From Eutrophovita brisbanensis (lineage in GTDB: Bacteria; Pseudomonadota; Gammaproteobacteria; Burkholderiales; Eutrophovitaceae), in the NCBI GenBank assembly GCA_038147395.1, contig JAYQTM010000001.1, positions 1,550,001 to 1,614,000 of the forward strand: a stretch of DNA of 64,000 nucleotides, given 5' to 3'. Of this stretch, positions 8,624 to 18,941 are shown piece after piece (position 1 is the stretch's first letter; each line of letters begins with the position of its first letter). The notes beneath the pieces were generated by a model that had not been told where the DNA came from, did no database searches, and saw nothing but the letters and a program-made list of their open reading frames with translations. A program made the translations under genes and the position numbers.

Positions 8624-9781
8624 GTGATACACAATATCCAAAAAACTCACTACGGCGACGTTCCAATTCCTGACGGCATCTCGTCCCGAGTTATTGATGA
8701 CGTCAACGGACTAAAAATGCATATCCTAAGCTCAAGTCCAGATACAAAAAAACGTCCTTTAGTGCTATTGATGCACGGCTTCCCAGAAATCGCGTACAGC
8801 TGGCGATACTTGCTACCTCGGATTGCGGCACTGGGATACACGGTGGTAGCTCCAGATCAACGAGGGTACGGCCGCACCGAAGGGTGGAGCAATCGTTACG
8901 ACGACTCCATACGTCCTTTCAACTTCGTGAATCTGACGCGCGATGCGGTCGCACTGGTTCGAGCGCTAGGGTACGATGACGTGCATGCGATAATCGGACA
9001 TGATTCGGGCTCGTTTGTCGCTGGCACCTGTGCGCTAATTCGGCCCGATTTATTCCAATCATGCGTCATGATGAGCGCCCCCTTCACTGGTGCAGGGCCA
9101 TTGGGGAAAAACAGCGGATCATTATTTAATCCCCCGTCAATCGAAAAAATTGAATCGTCATTGAATTCGCTCACGAATCCACGAAAACACTATCAAGTAT
9201 ATTTTTCATCAAAGCACGCTAATTCTGACCTTATGAATGCGCCTCAAGGAATTCATGACTTCCTGCGTGCTTATTACCACCACAAAAGCGCGGATTGGCC
9301 TGGCAATCATCCCTACGAATTAGAATCTTGGGATGCTGCATCTCTCGCACAAATGCCAACCTATTACGTCATGAACAATCATTTAACGATGCCACAAACC
9401 GTCGCCGAACATATGCCACCACAGTCGATAATTGACGAGTGTAGTTGGCTACCCGATGAACACCTTGGAGTTTACGTCTCCGAATACACGAGAAACTCGT
9501 TTCAGGGTGGCCTCCAATGGTATCGCTGCATGATTGAGGGCGTTAATGCGGCTGAGTTATCCTTGTTTTCTGGGCGCACTATCGATGTGCCATCATTGTT
9601 TATTTCCGGGGCAAATGATTGGGGCATTTACCAGGCTCCAGGAGCCATCAATCACATGCGAGATTACGTGTGCGCGGAAATGAGAGATATCATTTTGATT
9701 GACAACGCTGGACACTGGGTCCAACAAGAGCAACACGATGCTGTATTTGATGGCATCGCTTCATTCTTAAAAACTAACTGA
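8624..9781 (+). CDS. alpha/beta hydrolase, epoxide hydrolase-like
   Basis: A 385-residue alpha/beta hydrolase. The oxyanion-hole motif HGFPE is at 51-55 and DQRGYGRT at 78-85. The nucleophile elbow GHDSG (125-129) has aspartate D127 rather than serine, which is typical of epoxide hydrolases and dehalogenases. The catalytic histidine lies in GHWVQQEQ near the C-terminus. The cap region is long, as in soluble epoxide hydrolases. No signal peptide is seen, so it should act in the cytoplasm. The GTG start has only a weak A-rich ribosome site. The next gene begins two bases after the stop, so the two are probably cotranscribed. The substrate is unknown. Confidence 0.82.
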   Translation: MIHNIQKTHYGDVPIPDGISSRVIDDVNGLKMHILSSSPDTKKRPLVLLMHGFPEIAYSWRYLLPRIAALGYTVVAPDQRGYGRTEGWSNRYDDSIRPFNFVNLTRDAVALVRALGYDDVHAIIGHDSGSFVAGTCALIRPDLFQSCVMMSAPFTGAGPLGKNSGSLFNPPSIEKIESSLNSLTNPRKHYQVYFSSKHANSDLMNAPQGIHDFLRAYYHHKSADWPGNHPYELESWDAASLAQMPTYYVMNNHLTMPQTVAEHMPPQSIIDECSWLPDEHLGVYVSEYTRNSFQGGLQWYRCMIEGVNAAELSLFSGRTIDVPSLFISGANDWGIYQAPGAINHMRDYVCAEMRDIILIDNAGHWVQQEQHDAVFDGIASFLKTN

Positions 9782-9783
9782 CT

Positions 9784-11586
9784 ATGGCATTCGTCGAATA
9801 TCACGTCTCACTTGAGCAAGCAAACGCAAACCTATTCAACGTCACCTGCAAGATATCTGATCCGAAGGAACGCACCCTTAACTTATCTCTGCCCGCATGG
9901 ATTCCCGGCTCATATCTCATTCGCGATTTTGCGAAAAATATTGTCCATATAAATGCGACCGAAAATTCTATTGACGTACCACTAACTAAGATCGACAAAG
10001 ACAGTTGGTCTATAAAAACGACCAAGAATCCTATTGAAGTTAATTATCAAATATACGCCCGCGATCAATCGGTCAGAGCGGCGTACTTAGATCAATATCG
10101 AGGATTCTTCAACGGCACCAGTCTTTTCCTAAAAGTCAAAGAGTTGGAGACCGATAATCATGACGTTATTATCAACAAACCAAAATGGCTGTCGCGTTCC
10201 AATGACTGGCGCGTCGCCACAGCGATGCAAGCGAAACGAATCAAAGCCGATGGATTCGGAACATACACTAGCCCAAGTTACGACTCACTGATAGAACATC
10301 CGTTCGAGATCGGTGACTTTAAAAAAACGACATTCAAGGTCAAGAATGTTCTCCACGAAATCGTCGTGACAGGACTCGACAATGTCGACCTCGAGAGACT
10401 ACGTCGGGATATTAAAAAAATCGTCGAGACCCAGTCTGACTTCTGGGAAGATCTTCCTATTGATAGGTACACATTCCTCGTTAACGCAGTAACAGATGGT
10501 TATGGAGGGCTTGAGCACACGCACTCAACAGCGCTGATTTGCTCAACAAAAGATCTACCAACAAAAATGACTCCTCGCAGTGAGTACGCCGACGATTATG
10601 TGACTTTCCTTGGGCTATGTTCCCATGAGTATTTTCATCTGTGGAATGTCAAGCGATTAAAACCAAAGGCCTTGTCCCCCTATGATCTATCCAAAGAAAA
10701 CTACACCGAACTTCTTTGGGCATTTGAGGGAATCACCTCGTATTACGATGACCTTTTCTTGGTTCGCGCCGGCCTCATAACAAAAGAGCGTTACTTTAGT
10801 CTCCTCGCTAAAACCGTAACTACCGTAGAGAGAAACAAGGGGCGTAAAAAACAAACCCTATCAGACTCGAGCTTCTACGCGTGGACCAAATTTTACAAAC
10901 AAGATGAAAATGCGATCAATGCAATCTCAAGTTATTACACTAAGGGAAGCCTTGCTGCCTTATGCCTCGATTTGACCATCCGAAAACAAACGAAAAACAA
11001 GAAGTCACTTGATGACGTCATGAGGGATTTGTGGGAAAAATATGGCGCTACGGGTGTTGGAGTTCCAGAAAACGGGGTTGAAAAAATTGCCGCCCAAATT
11101 GCTGGCGCCAATCTCAACAAATTCTTTAATAACGCAATCAGATCAACAAATGAGCTACCTCTCAAGGCGTTACTAAAAACCGTTCATTTAAATCTTGTTT
11201 TTCGAAAATCCAACAATGCAGATGATCGTGGAGGATACGAAAGTGACTCTCCAATAAAAAGTTCGGAGAAAAGACACGACATCGGCATCATTTGTAAAAG
11301 TACAGACCAAGGTATGGTTGTAAAACAGGTCATTGAAGGGGGGGCTGCACAATGCGCTGGCATTAACCCCGCCGACATCGTCATCGCGATTGATGGATCG
11401 AAAGTCAACGGCAACAACTATCAAAGACTTATCGATTCTGTTCGTGCAGGGACAAAGACTCTAATCCATTTTTTCCGAAATGGAAGACTACGAGAGACCA
11501 CGATCGAGATCAGAGAAGCCGCGCTCGATACCGCTTGCTTATTCCCTGCCAACAAAAAAAATCAAAAAACATGGCCTTTACTTTAA
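9784..11586 (+). CDS. M61 family metallopeptidase with PDZ domain
   Basis: A 600-residue peptidase of the M61 glycyl aminopeptidase family. An N-terminal beta domain (about 1-200) is followed by the conserved GYGGLEHTHST (239-249). The zinc site HEYFHLWNVKRLKP starts at 281, with the third ligand probably E315 in WAFEGITSYY. The C-terminal 110 residues form a PDZ domain (VIEGGAAQCAGINPADIVIAIDG). No signal peptide is visible. The family cleaves peptides with N-terminal glycine or alanine in characterised members; the substrate here is unknown. The start codon is two bases after the preceding hydrolase gene and the end is ten bases from the convergent thiolase gene. Confidence 0.9.
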   Translation: MAFVEYHVSLEQANANLFNVTCKISDPKERTLNLSLPAWIPGSYLIRDFAKNIVHINATENSIDVPLTKIDKDSWSIKTTKNPIEVNYQIYARDQSVRAAYLDQYRGFFNGTSLFLKVKELETDNHDVIINKPKWLSRSNDWRVATAMQAKRIKADGFGTYTSPSYDSLIEHPFEIGDFKKTTFKVKNVLHEIVVTGLDNVDLERLRRDIKKIVETQSDFWEDLPIDRYTFLVNAVTDGYGGLEHTHSTALICSTKDLPTKMTPRSEYADDYVTFLGLCSHEYFHLWNVKRLKPKALSPYDLSKENYTELLWAFEGITSYYDDLFLVRAGLITKERYFSLLAKTVTTVERNKGRKKQTLSDSSFYAWTKFYKQDENAINAISSYYTKGSLAALCLDLTIRKQTKNKKSLDDVMRDLWEKYGATGVGVPENGVEKIAAQIAGANLNKFFNNAIRSTNELPLKALLKTVHLNLVFRKSNNADDRGGYESDSPIKSSEKRHDIGIICKSTDQGMVVKQVIEGGAAQCAGINPADIVIAIDGSKVNGNNYQRLIDSVRAGTKTLIHFFRNGRLRETTIEIREAALDTACLFPANKKNQKTWPLL

Positions 11587-11596
11587 CGTGGCTGGG

Positions 11597-12799
11597 CTAG
11601 GGTTTTCCGATCAACATTGATATACCCTGGCCGACGCCAATACACATCGTTGTGATCGCGTAATTCGCCTTTCTCATCGACAACTCAAGAGATGCCGTTA
11701 GCGCTAATCTCGCTCCACTCATGCCCAGCGGATGCCCCAACGCAATGGCACCACCATTCGGGTTAACTCGTGGATCGTTGTCCTCCACCCCCATCTCTCT
11801 CAAGACGGCAACAGCTTGAGCTGCAAACGCCTCATTGAGTTCAATGACATCTACTTCATCCATTGCAATACCCTCACGGGATAGGAGCTTTTCCGTTGAG
11901 GATACTGGTCCCATCCCCATGATTCTTGGCTCAACACCAGAAGTCGCAAATCCCACAATCCGAGCTAGGGGATTTAGGTTATATCGCTTCATCATCTGCT
12001 CACTGGCCAGAATCATTGCACACGCCCCATCGTTCACACCAGATGCATTCCCGGCAGTAATACTCCCATCGTTTTTAACAATGGGTTTGAGCTTCGACAA
12101 CTTTTCGAGCGTTGTTGCTCGAGGATGTTCATCGAGATTAACTACTACCGCATCTCCTTTACGTTGCGGCACCTCAACGGGAACGATTTCTTTATCAAAC
12201 CTTCCAGACAAAATTGCTCGCTGAGTCTTCTCCTGTGACCAAAGCGCAAAAACATCTTGATCCTCTCGACTAATTTTGAACTGCTCAGCAACATTTTCCG
12301 CCGTCTCAGGCATGCTGTCGGTACCATATTGACTGTGCATTCTTCGATTCGGGAATCGCCAACCGATTGTCGTATCGTAAATTTGATTGGCTCTTGCGTA
12401 GGCACTCTCCGCCTTTGGCATCACAAAAGGCGCCCTCGACATACTCTCAACGCCGCCTGCTATCACGAGGTTTTGCTCGCCACATTTAATCGCCCTCGCA
12501 GCAATAGACACTGCATCCAAGCCAGAGCCACAAAGACGATTGATCGTATTGCCAGGAACACTAACCGGGAGCCCTGAGAGCAAGGCTGCCATTCTCGCAA
12601 CATTTCGATTATCCTCGCCGGCTTGATTCGCACAACCGAAAACTACGTCGTCGACACACTCCCAATCAATGTCTTGGTGGGCCTTCTGCAAAGACCTTAT
12701 CGGAATCGAGGCTAGATCATCAGGCCGAATAGACGAAAGAGAGCCTCCATATCGCCCAATAGGCGTCCTGAAACCGTCACAAATAAATACGCTATTCAT
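11597..12799 (-). CDS. pcaF: acetyl-CoA acetyltransferase, 3-oxoadipyl-CoA thiolase type
   Basis: A 400-residue thiolase. The acyl-carrying cysteine is C90 in NTINRLCGSGLDA. The C-terminal catalytic motifs NPNGGAIALGHPLGMSGAR and MCIGVGQG are present. The N-terminal part (RTPIGRYGGSLSS, GCANQAGEDNRNVARM) is of the PcaF/PaaJ type, which cleaves 3-oxoadipyl-CoA to succinyl-CoA and acetyl-CoA at the end of aromatic degradation. No other pca or paa gene is in the window, so the specific substrate is inferred from family resemblance only. A general beta-ketothiolase role is possible. Confidence 0.85.
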   Translation of the reverse strand: MNSVFICDGFRTPIGRYGGSLSSIRPDDLASIPIRSLQKAHQDIDWECVDDVVFGCANQAGEDNRNVARMAALLSGLPVSVPGNTINRLCGSGLDAVSIAARAIKCGEQNLVIAGGVESMSRAPFVMPKAESAYARANQIYDTTIGWRFPNRRMHSQYGTDSMPETAENVAEQFKISREDQDVFALWSQEKTQRAILSGRFDKEIVPVEVPQRKGDAVVVNLDEHPRATTLEKLSKLKPIVKNDGSITAGNASGVNDGACAMILASEQMMKRYNLNPLARIVGFATSGVEPRIMGMGPVSSTEKLLSREGIAMDEVDVIELNEAFAAQAVAVLREMGVEDNDPRVNPNGGAIALGHPLGMSGARLALTASLELSMRKANYAITTMCIGVGQGISMLIGKP

Positions 12800-12854
12800 T
12801 TTCGCTTCTCCACATCTTCATTATTTCCATTGAACGAATTATCCGCTTTTCAGC

Positions 12855-14576
12855 TCAAGCCCTCACTCTGAGTCCTAGTTGCATCACCACACCGTTTTCA
12901 TCAACAACTTTTGCGACAAGTTCGACCGAACCAATAAATATCCTATCTCCAGGAACCACCTGATTTTTAAATCTCACGCTCATAAACTGCGCCAACGTCA
13001 TTTGCCGTGCCTTGTCGGGTACTTCTCCACCATAAGCGTCCAATACCTCACCAACGACCGCATCACCATGAAGAGTGAAATCTCCGAAATACTCCGCCTG
13101 CTCCAATTCAGCCACTTCATTCGTTGGTAATAACATTTGGTTCACGATAAATAATTTCTCTTGTGGGCAAATCACATACAGTAGGTCTCCAGGCCGAATC
13201 ATGTGACTATCTACGCTTGATATCGCGTAATCATCTCTAAATACAGCAACGAATTTAACTCCCTCTGGGGCGAGCAAACTATCGACTCTGCGGTCTATGA
13301 CCGGACTATCATCAGCAATTCGATAGCCAACGACAGTCAAATCAGAGCGACCTGGCACCTCGAGGCTTTCGGTGTAGTAGGGAATATTTTCTATCGGCAA
13401 ACGAAGTCCTAGTCGCTTTGATAATGGAACAAGGGACCAACCTTGCACCATTAGCGATAACAATACCGTCACGAATGCAACGTTGAAGTAAATATCGGCG
13501 TTTTCCACGCCACCAAGTACGGGAAATATTGCTAAAACGATCGGAACAGCTCCTCTTAATCCAACCCAGCTGATAAATAATTTTTCTTTCGGTGGAAAAC
13601 CAAATGGCATCAAACTGAGAACAACAGCTAGGGGCCTTGCCACAAACATAAGAATCAGCGCCACGATGAGCCCAATATCCCAATAACTCGCCAACGTTGT
13701 CGGTGTGACTAATAAACCCAAAACTAAAAATAGGGATATTTGCGCAAGCCACGCAAGACCGTCATGGACCCGTCTGATGTTATTGGATGCGTGTAGCGCT
13801 GTATTCCCGACAATGACGCCCGCGATGTAAATTGCTAAAAAACCACTGGCTCCCAGTGAGCTCACAAAACCGAATAAAGTAAGACCTCCGGCAGCTGCGA
13901 GCAATGGATACAAACCTGGCGTAACGTGAACACGCTGAATTAATATCACCAGAGCGCGCCCGCCCAGCCATCCTAAAATTGCTCCTAAGCCAAATTGATA
14001 TATGAAATTTCCAACTACCCACCAGCTGACTAAATTTGAACCTCGAGTGATTGTCTCAACGAGCAGCAGCGTGAGAAAAATTGCCATGGGGTCGTTACAC
14101 CCAGACTCAATTTCAAGTGTTGTGCCTACTCTTTTTTTAAGGTGAAGTCCCTTCGAATGTAAAAGTGAGAAGACGGCAGCCGCATCAGTGGATCCCACAA
14201 TCGCGCCAATCAATAAGCATTGCTCCCACTTTAAGTCGAGCAAAAAACGAAGAAAAGTCGCCACAATTAGCGCCGTTATGAGAACTCCAAACGTCGCTAG
14301 AGATATCGCGGGCTTGATTCCAATCTTCGAACTCTCCGCCCTCGCTCTCATGCCGCCATCAAACAATATGAGAGCCAGCGCTAAAGAGCCTACTGCATAC
14401 GCCGCATTGAAGCTCTCAAAAGAAACCCAATTGAACCCCTCCTCTCCAGCGACCATTCCGACTGCAAGAAAAACCAGCAACAGTGGCGCACCCGCTTTCG
14501 AGGCAAATCCAGTCGCCACAATACTTATCAAGAACAACAGTGCACCGATAAAAATAGCTTGGTTAGCGAATTCCAT
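12855..14576 (-). CDS. nhaP2: potassium/proton antiporter, CvrA/NhaP2 type (CPA1)
   Basis: An inner-membrane antiporter of 573 residues from the ATG at 14576, close to E. coli CvrA (578). About twelve hydrophobic segments fill residues 1-390. The conserved ion-path region is near IVGSTDAAAVFSLL, with LEIESGCNDPMAIFL after it. The cytoplasmic tail has a TrkA-C domain (ending DLLYVICPQEKL) and a C-terminal CorC/HlyC-like domain (VPGDRIFIGSVELVAKVV). An upstream ATG would overlap the ABC permease gene and add 35 unconserved residues, so I reject it. The likely role is K+ (or Na+) efflux and cell-volume control. Confidence 0.88.
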   Translation of the reverse strand: MEFANQAIFIGALLFLISIVATGFASKAGAPLLLVFLAVGMVAGEEGFNWVSFESFNAAYAVGSLALALILFDGGMRARAESSKIGIKPAISLATFGVLITALIVATFLRFLLDLKWEQCLLIGAIVGSTDAAAVFSLLHSKGLHLKKRVGTTLEIESGCNDPMAIFLTLLLVETITRGSNLVSWWVVGNFIYQFGLGAILGWLGGRALVILIQRVHVTPGLYPLLAAAGGLTLFGFVSSLGASGFLAIYIAGVIVGNTALHASNNIRRVHDGLAWLAQISLFLVLGLLVTPTTLASYWDIGLIVALILMFVARPLAVVLSLMPFGFPPKEKLFISWVGLRGAVPIVLAIFPVLGGVENADIYFNVAFVTVLLSLMVQGWSLVPLSKRLGLRLPIENIPYYTESLEVPGRSDLTVVGYRIADDSPVIDRRVDSLLAPEGVKFVAVFRDDYAISSVDSHMIRPGDLLYVICPQEKLFIVNQMLLPTNEVAELEQAEYFGDFTLHGDAVVGEVLDAYGGEVPDKARQMTLAQFMSVRFKNQVVPGDRIFIGSVELVAKVVDENGVVMQLGLRVRA

Positions 14577-14628
14577 TATGCGATAGCGACTGGAGTTTTT
14601 TCGACGAGCGTTGTCTTGGATCGAACGA

Positions 14629-15405
14629 TCATGATTGCAATGCCGAAGATCCAGGTTGCCAACGCATAAAATATTTCTCAATGATTGTGACCAATCGATC
14701 GAGCAGTAGAGCGCATGCTGTCAGAACCATCACGCCCGCAAAAACTGAATTGATATCAAACACTCCCTCAGCCTGGAGTATCAGGTATCCAACTCCACGA
14801 GCCGAACCAAGATACTCACCAATGACGGCACCAACAAACGCCATCCCAACTGCACTGTGTAAACTAGAAAATACCCAAGCCATCGCGCTCGGCAGATAAA
14901 TGTGTTTCAGTAATTGTCTTTGACTCGCCCCCATCACACGGGCAGAGGAAATCAAATCAACATTCACCTGCTTCACGCCGTGGTACACATTAAAGAAGAC
15001 AATAAAGAACACTAAAGTAACGCCAAGACAAACTTTTGACCAAATACCGAGACCGAACCACACCGCAAATATCGGAGCAAGGATGACTCGCGGCATCGCA
15101 TTGAACCCTTTTATGTAAGGATCAAAGATTAACGACGCATTTCGAGCTAACCCCAACCACAAACCACACCCTAATCCGCCGATAGTGCCTATCGTAAAAG
15201 CGAGAATGGTTTCAAGAATCGTAATGCCCAAGTGAGGAAAAATGGAACCCTCCGCGAACCACAAAATGATGATTTGAAATATCTCTAGCGGCTCACCGAA
15301 AAAAAATGGATCAAGTATCCCTAGCGATGTCATCCCGTACCAAATAGCCATCAGCGCAACAAAAAGGGTTAACTGAACCAGCCTGATAGCAAACTTGTGC
15401 CTCAT
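14629..15405 (-). CDS. ABC transporter permease, SsuC/TauC/ThiX-like
   Basis: A 258-residue inner-membrane permease of the binding-protein-dependent (BPD_transp_1) class, with about six hydrophobic segments. The EAA loop that contacts the ATPase is GASQRQLLKHIYLPSAM. ATG at 15405 overlaps the ATPase stop by four bases (ATGA), so the pair is translationally coupled. A longer frame upstream would run through the ATPase gene. Relatives import alkanesulfonates, taurine, nitrate or thiamine precursors. No substrate-binding protein gene is adjacent, so the substrate cannot be assigned. Confidence 0.87.
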   Translation of the reverse strand: MRHKFAIRLVQLTLFVALMAIWYGMTSLGILDPFFFGEPLEIFQIIILWFAEGSIFPHLGITILETILAFTIGTIGGLGCGLWLGLARNASLIFDPYIKGFNAMPRVILAPIFAVWFGLGIWSKVCLGVTLVFFIVFFNVYHGVKQVNVDLISSARVMGASQRQLLKHIYLPSAMAWVFSSLHSAVGMAFVGAVIGEYLGSARGVGYLILQAEGVFDINSVFAGVMVLTACALLLDRLVTIIEKYFMRWQPGSSALQS

Positions 15406-16202
15406 GCAACTGTCTCCCGATGAGATTGTTGCACCTCCACCCTCAGTGCGTCCCAAATCTCCCTGTGGATGGATACAAAATCATTGGTTAATCGAATTTC
15501 GAAAACATCCCTCGGTCGATTTATATCAATCACGAACTCTTTGACAGGTTTACTGCGAGGACCAGCTTGCATCAAAATCACACGATCCGACAAAGCGATA
15601 GCCTCCTCGAGGTCGTGCGTAACAAATAAAACGGTTTTCTTGTCCGACGTCCAGATATCCAATAATTGGTTTTCCATTAAATTCCTAGTCTGAACATCCA
15701 GTGCCGAAAATGGCTCATCCATCAATAAGATATCTGGATTGGTAATGAACATCTGAGCCAGCGACGCACGCTTTCTCATCCCACCTGATAGTTCATGAGG
15801 AAATTTGTCACCATGTTTATCGAGGTGAACTCTTGCCAACCAATCACGAACATGATGGTCAATCTCACACTTTGGAACACCCCTGAGCTCTAAACCGAAG
15901 GCTATGTTCTCGGCAGTGGTCCTCCAGGGTAATAACGCCTCTCCTTGGAACATATAACCGCAACACGGCTGAACCGCATTGACTTTCTTCCCGAAAACAG
16001 AAACTACGCCAGACGAGGGAAGCAGCAAACCAGAGACCATGTTTAATAGTGTCGATTTTCCGCAACCCGTCGGTCCGACAATTGAGACGAATTCACCAGA
16101 CGGGATCGACAAACTCGCATTTTCCAATATCGCAGGACTCGAGGAATCTTGCGTACTGAAACGATAGGCGACGTCAGATATTAATATCGCGTTGGGGCTC
16201 AT
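15402..16202 (-). CDS. ABC transporter ATP-binding protein, SsuB/TauB-like
   Basis: The ATPase partner of the permease. It has Walker A GPTGCGKST, a Q-loop in YMFQGEALLPWRT, the signature LSGGMRKRASLAQ, Walker B ILLMDEPFSALD and the H-loop THDLEEA. QGEALLPW is typical of the nitrate/sulfonate/taurine importer group. The frame can start at a GTG at 16244, but neither start has a clear ribosome site. ATG at 16202 gives 266 residues and a conventional N-terminus, so I prefer it weakly. It divides from the plus-strand GMC oxidoreductase across about 200 bases. Confidence 0.86.
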   Translation of the reverse strand: MSPNAILISDVAYRFSTQDSSSPAILENASLSIPSGEFVSIVGPTGCGKSTLLNMVSGLLLPSSGVVSVFGKKVNAVQPCCGYMFQGEALLPWRTTAENIAFGLELRGVPKCEIDHHVRDWLARVHLDKHGDKFPHELSGGMRKRASLAQMFITNPDILLMDEPFSALDVQTRNLMENQLLDIWTSDKKTVLFVTHDLEEAIALSDRVILMQAGPRSKPVKEFVIDINRPRDVFEIRLTNDFVSIHREIWDALRVEVQQSHRETVA

Positions 16203-16397
16203 ATAGTAAACGTCGTAAAGTTTGAGGATCGTGTTGCTTGTCACGAATACCGCACAATGTGATCTACAACTATTGAAAATCTAACATATCATCGAAAACA
16301 TCTAAAACGTTTTGTTACCCTATCCCCCAGTAGAGAAACTGCTCGGGTCTGGTAGTAAAATGAATGATCTATCCTAAGAACTGAGACCAAGCTAAAG

Positions 16398-18018
16398 ATG
16401 TTACCCACAATTGGAACGTATGATTATGTCATTGTAGGCGCTGGTTCTGCTGGATGTGTTTTGGCGAACAGATTAAGTGCTGACGCCACAAAAACGGTGC
16501 TTCTCATTGAAGCCGGATCACACGATAATTATTTTTGGATACCAATCCCAGTCGGCTATCTATTTACCATCAATAATCCCAGAACCGATTGGATGTACAA
16601 AACGGTTAACGAATCTGGGCTAAACGGACGATCAATAGGGTATGCCAGAGGTAAAGTCATGGGAGGATGCACCTCTATCAACGCGATGATATACATGCGA
16701 GGCCAACGCTCAGATTACGATCAATGGGTATCGCAAGGTAACCCTGGTTGGAGTTGGGACGAGAATCTTCCCTATTTCAAAGGTATGGAAGACTACACTC
16801 ACGGTGCAGACGAGTTCCACGGATCTGGTGGCGAACTTCCAGTTCAAGAAAGAAGGGTCAATTGGGAAATTCTAGATGCATGGCGCGATGCTGCGGAAGA
16901 GAAAGGCATTCCCAAAATCAAAGAATTTAATACGGGAGATAACTTTGGGAATGCGTACTTCCAAGTTAATCAACGCTCTGGAGTTCGGTGGAATGCAAAT
17001 AAATGTTTCATAAAGCCGGTTAAAAAACGTGAAAATTTAACCGTAATCAGTGATGCGCATGTCGAAAAAATCATATTTGATGAACTGGACACCGACACAC
17101 CAAAAGCAGTGGGAGTACAAATTAACGTTCTCGGGGAAATGAGGGGAATTGTTCATTCGAATAAAGAGGTCATACTCTCCGCTGGTGCCATTGGCAGTCC
17201 TCAAATACTTGAGCTATCCGGAGTTGGGAACAGCCGAAACTCTCGAGCGATGCGGCATCACGCCCGTAAAAAACTTGGTCAATGTCGGCGAGAACATGCA
17301 AGATCACCTACAAATTCGCACACAGTACAAAGTTCAAAATACGACAACTCTTAACGACCGTGCTAACAGTTATTTCGGCAAAGCAATCATGGGACTCGAG
17401 TATCTATTGTTCAGAACGGGGCCGCTCACCATGCCGCCCTCTCAACTCGGCGCCTTCGCCAAGAGTGACCCATCTCGATCATCTGCCAACATCGAGTGGC
17501 ACGTTCAACCGTTGTCGCTCGATAAGTTTGGCGAACCTCTGCATGCTTTCTCAGCGATCACGCCATCAGTATGCAATCTGCGGCCCTCGAGCCGCGGCTC
17601 GGTACATATCGACAGCGCGAATCCGTACGAGCAACCTGCGATCAAACCAAACTATTTATCAACTGATGATGATCAACGAGTCGCCATCGACTCTGTCAAA
17701 TTCACTCGGCACATCATGGATGCAAATGCCCTAAAGCCATTCTCTCCAGAGGAAATACTTCCTGGACCGAGCGTGGAAACCGATGATGAGATCCTAAACG
17801 CAGCGCGTGACTTGGGGACAACAATTTTTCATCCAGTGGGTACGTGCAAAATGGGAAATCAAGACGGATGCGTTGTCGATTCCGAACTGCGTGTTCATGG
17901 CATCCGAGCATTAAGAGTGGTCGACGCGTCAGTAATGCCAACGATTACGTCCGGCAATACAAACGCCCCCACAATGATGATTGCCGAGCGCGCCGCAGAG
18001 TTCATTCAAAAATCCTGA
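16398..18018 (+). CDS. GMC family FAD oxidoreductase (choline dehydrogenase-like), frameshifted
   Basis: A flavoprotein oxidising an alcohol. The N-terminal FAD motif GAGSAGCVLANRL begins near residue 12, and the family signature RGKVMGGCTSINAMIYMRG is present. The C-terminal active site HPVGTCKMG and the flavin-binding GNTNAPTMM also match. The gene is split: frame one reads to LSGVG at about 17228, then becomes nonsense, while another frame continues TAETLERCGITPVKNL...VGENMQDHL to 18018. Removing one G from the GGG at 17226-17228 joins LSGVG to TAETLERCG and gives 539 residues, the family norm. The substrate is unknown. Confidence 0.85.
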
Positions 18019-18059
18019 TATATCAGGAGAAAAACTCCGTCTAAATTCCAACTATCAGA

Positions 18060-18767
18060 TCAGTTCCCTAACAGTTCGATAAAACGAGCGATGCGTTTGG
18101 CGTTCTGTCCCAAATCACTCATACCAACCCGAGACTTTGACCTCACGTCAACTCTAGTCCCTTTGCCCTCCTCGGCTGAGATTCGTACGACTAAGTCGTC
18201 GCGAAAACCAAATAAGAAGGTCGTATCCACTGCCTCAATTCGTCCAGCATCAGCGTCGGACTCAGTGATTTCTAACTCCATTTTTAAAAGCGTCGCTTCG
18301 ATTTTATTAAAAACGCTCGAGGGGTCCTCTTTCAGAAAGACCGGCTGAATGTTCGGGTACGCTTTTTTTTGCTGCTCGGCGACTTCCGGGCCATCATAAG
18401 CGACAGGGTGATCACCCTGTCCTCGTAAGCGCGCCGCCGCAACAAATTCGGGAGGATTATCCATATCGGTCGTCACATCGTGAATATAAGGGTAGCGATC
18501 TAGAGTCTTCTTCCAACTATAGGGCACATAGACCAATGTTGCAGAAATGACAATTCCTAAGATCCCCACAATCAAATCCGACGTAGTCTTCGCCTTTAAA
18601 AAAAACACGCAAACTAAAAGAAACAAAAGCGTCGCAGCTGAAACGAAAAAAGACCACTTCAAGATTTCAATGCCAGTTCGAAAATGCCATAAACCAGCCC
18701 GGTACCCTAGGCCTGAACCCAAAGCCGCAAATGCGCATATTAGAGCGATCACAAAACCGATGTACAT
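18060..18767 (-). CDS. DUF1499 membrane protein
   Basis: A 235-residue protein with three hydrophobic segments in its first ~100 residues, then a soluble DUF1499 domain. Family landmarks are YPYIHDVTTDMDNPPEF, the YPNIQP strand, GRIEAVDTTFLFGFRDDLVVRI and the ending DVRSKSRVGMSDLGQNAKRI. The function of the family is not established. The start at 18767 is chosen because AGGAGATTT lies directly before ATG; an upstream in-frame ATG at 18860 lacks such a site and adds a charged, unconserved stretch. It is divergent from the MFS gene. Confidence 0.85.
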   Translation of the reverse strand: MYIGFVIALICAFAALGSGLGYRAGLWHFRTGIEILKWSFFVSAATLLFLLVCVFFLKAKTTSDLIVGILGIVISATLVYVPYSWKKTLDRYPYIHDVTTDMDNPPEFVAAARLRGQGDHPVAYDGPEVAEQQKKAYPNIQPVFLKEDPSSVFNKIEATLLKMELEITESDADAGRIEAVDTTFLFGFRDDLVVRISAEEGKGTRVDVRSKSRVGMSDLGQNAKRIARFIELLGN

Positions 18768-18941
18768 AAATCTCCTTTGCCTTTTATGCTTTAGCTGAAG
18801 ATGATCACTAAACACAGGTTGCCCCCAAAATTTTGTGACTAGTTTAGTTCTGAACTGCACGTGACTCGTTAAATATTACCCAAAACTCGGTTGGATTTCA
18901 CCTCTTCCCCGTACGATGATACATCCAAGGTACACTAGCGC

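Noticed and set aside
14577..14681. Longer N-terminus for the K+/H+ antiporter
   Set aside because: It would overlap the permease gene and the extra residues are not membrane-like or conserved.
18013..18028. Perfect 16-base palindrome TCCTGATATATCAGGA at the end of the GMC gene
   Set aside because: It includes the stop codon, has no loop and no T run, so it is not a terminator; most likely chance.
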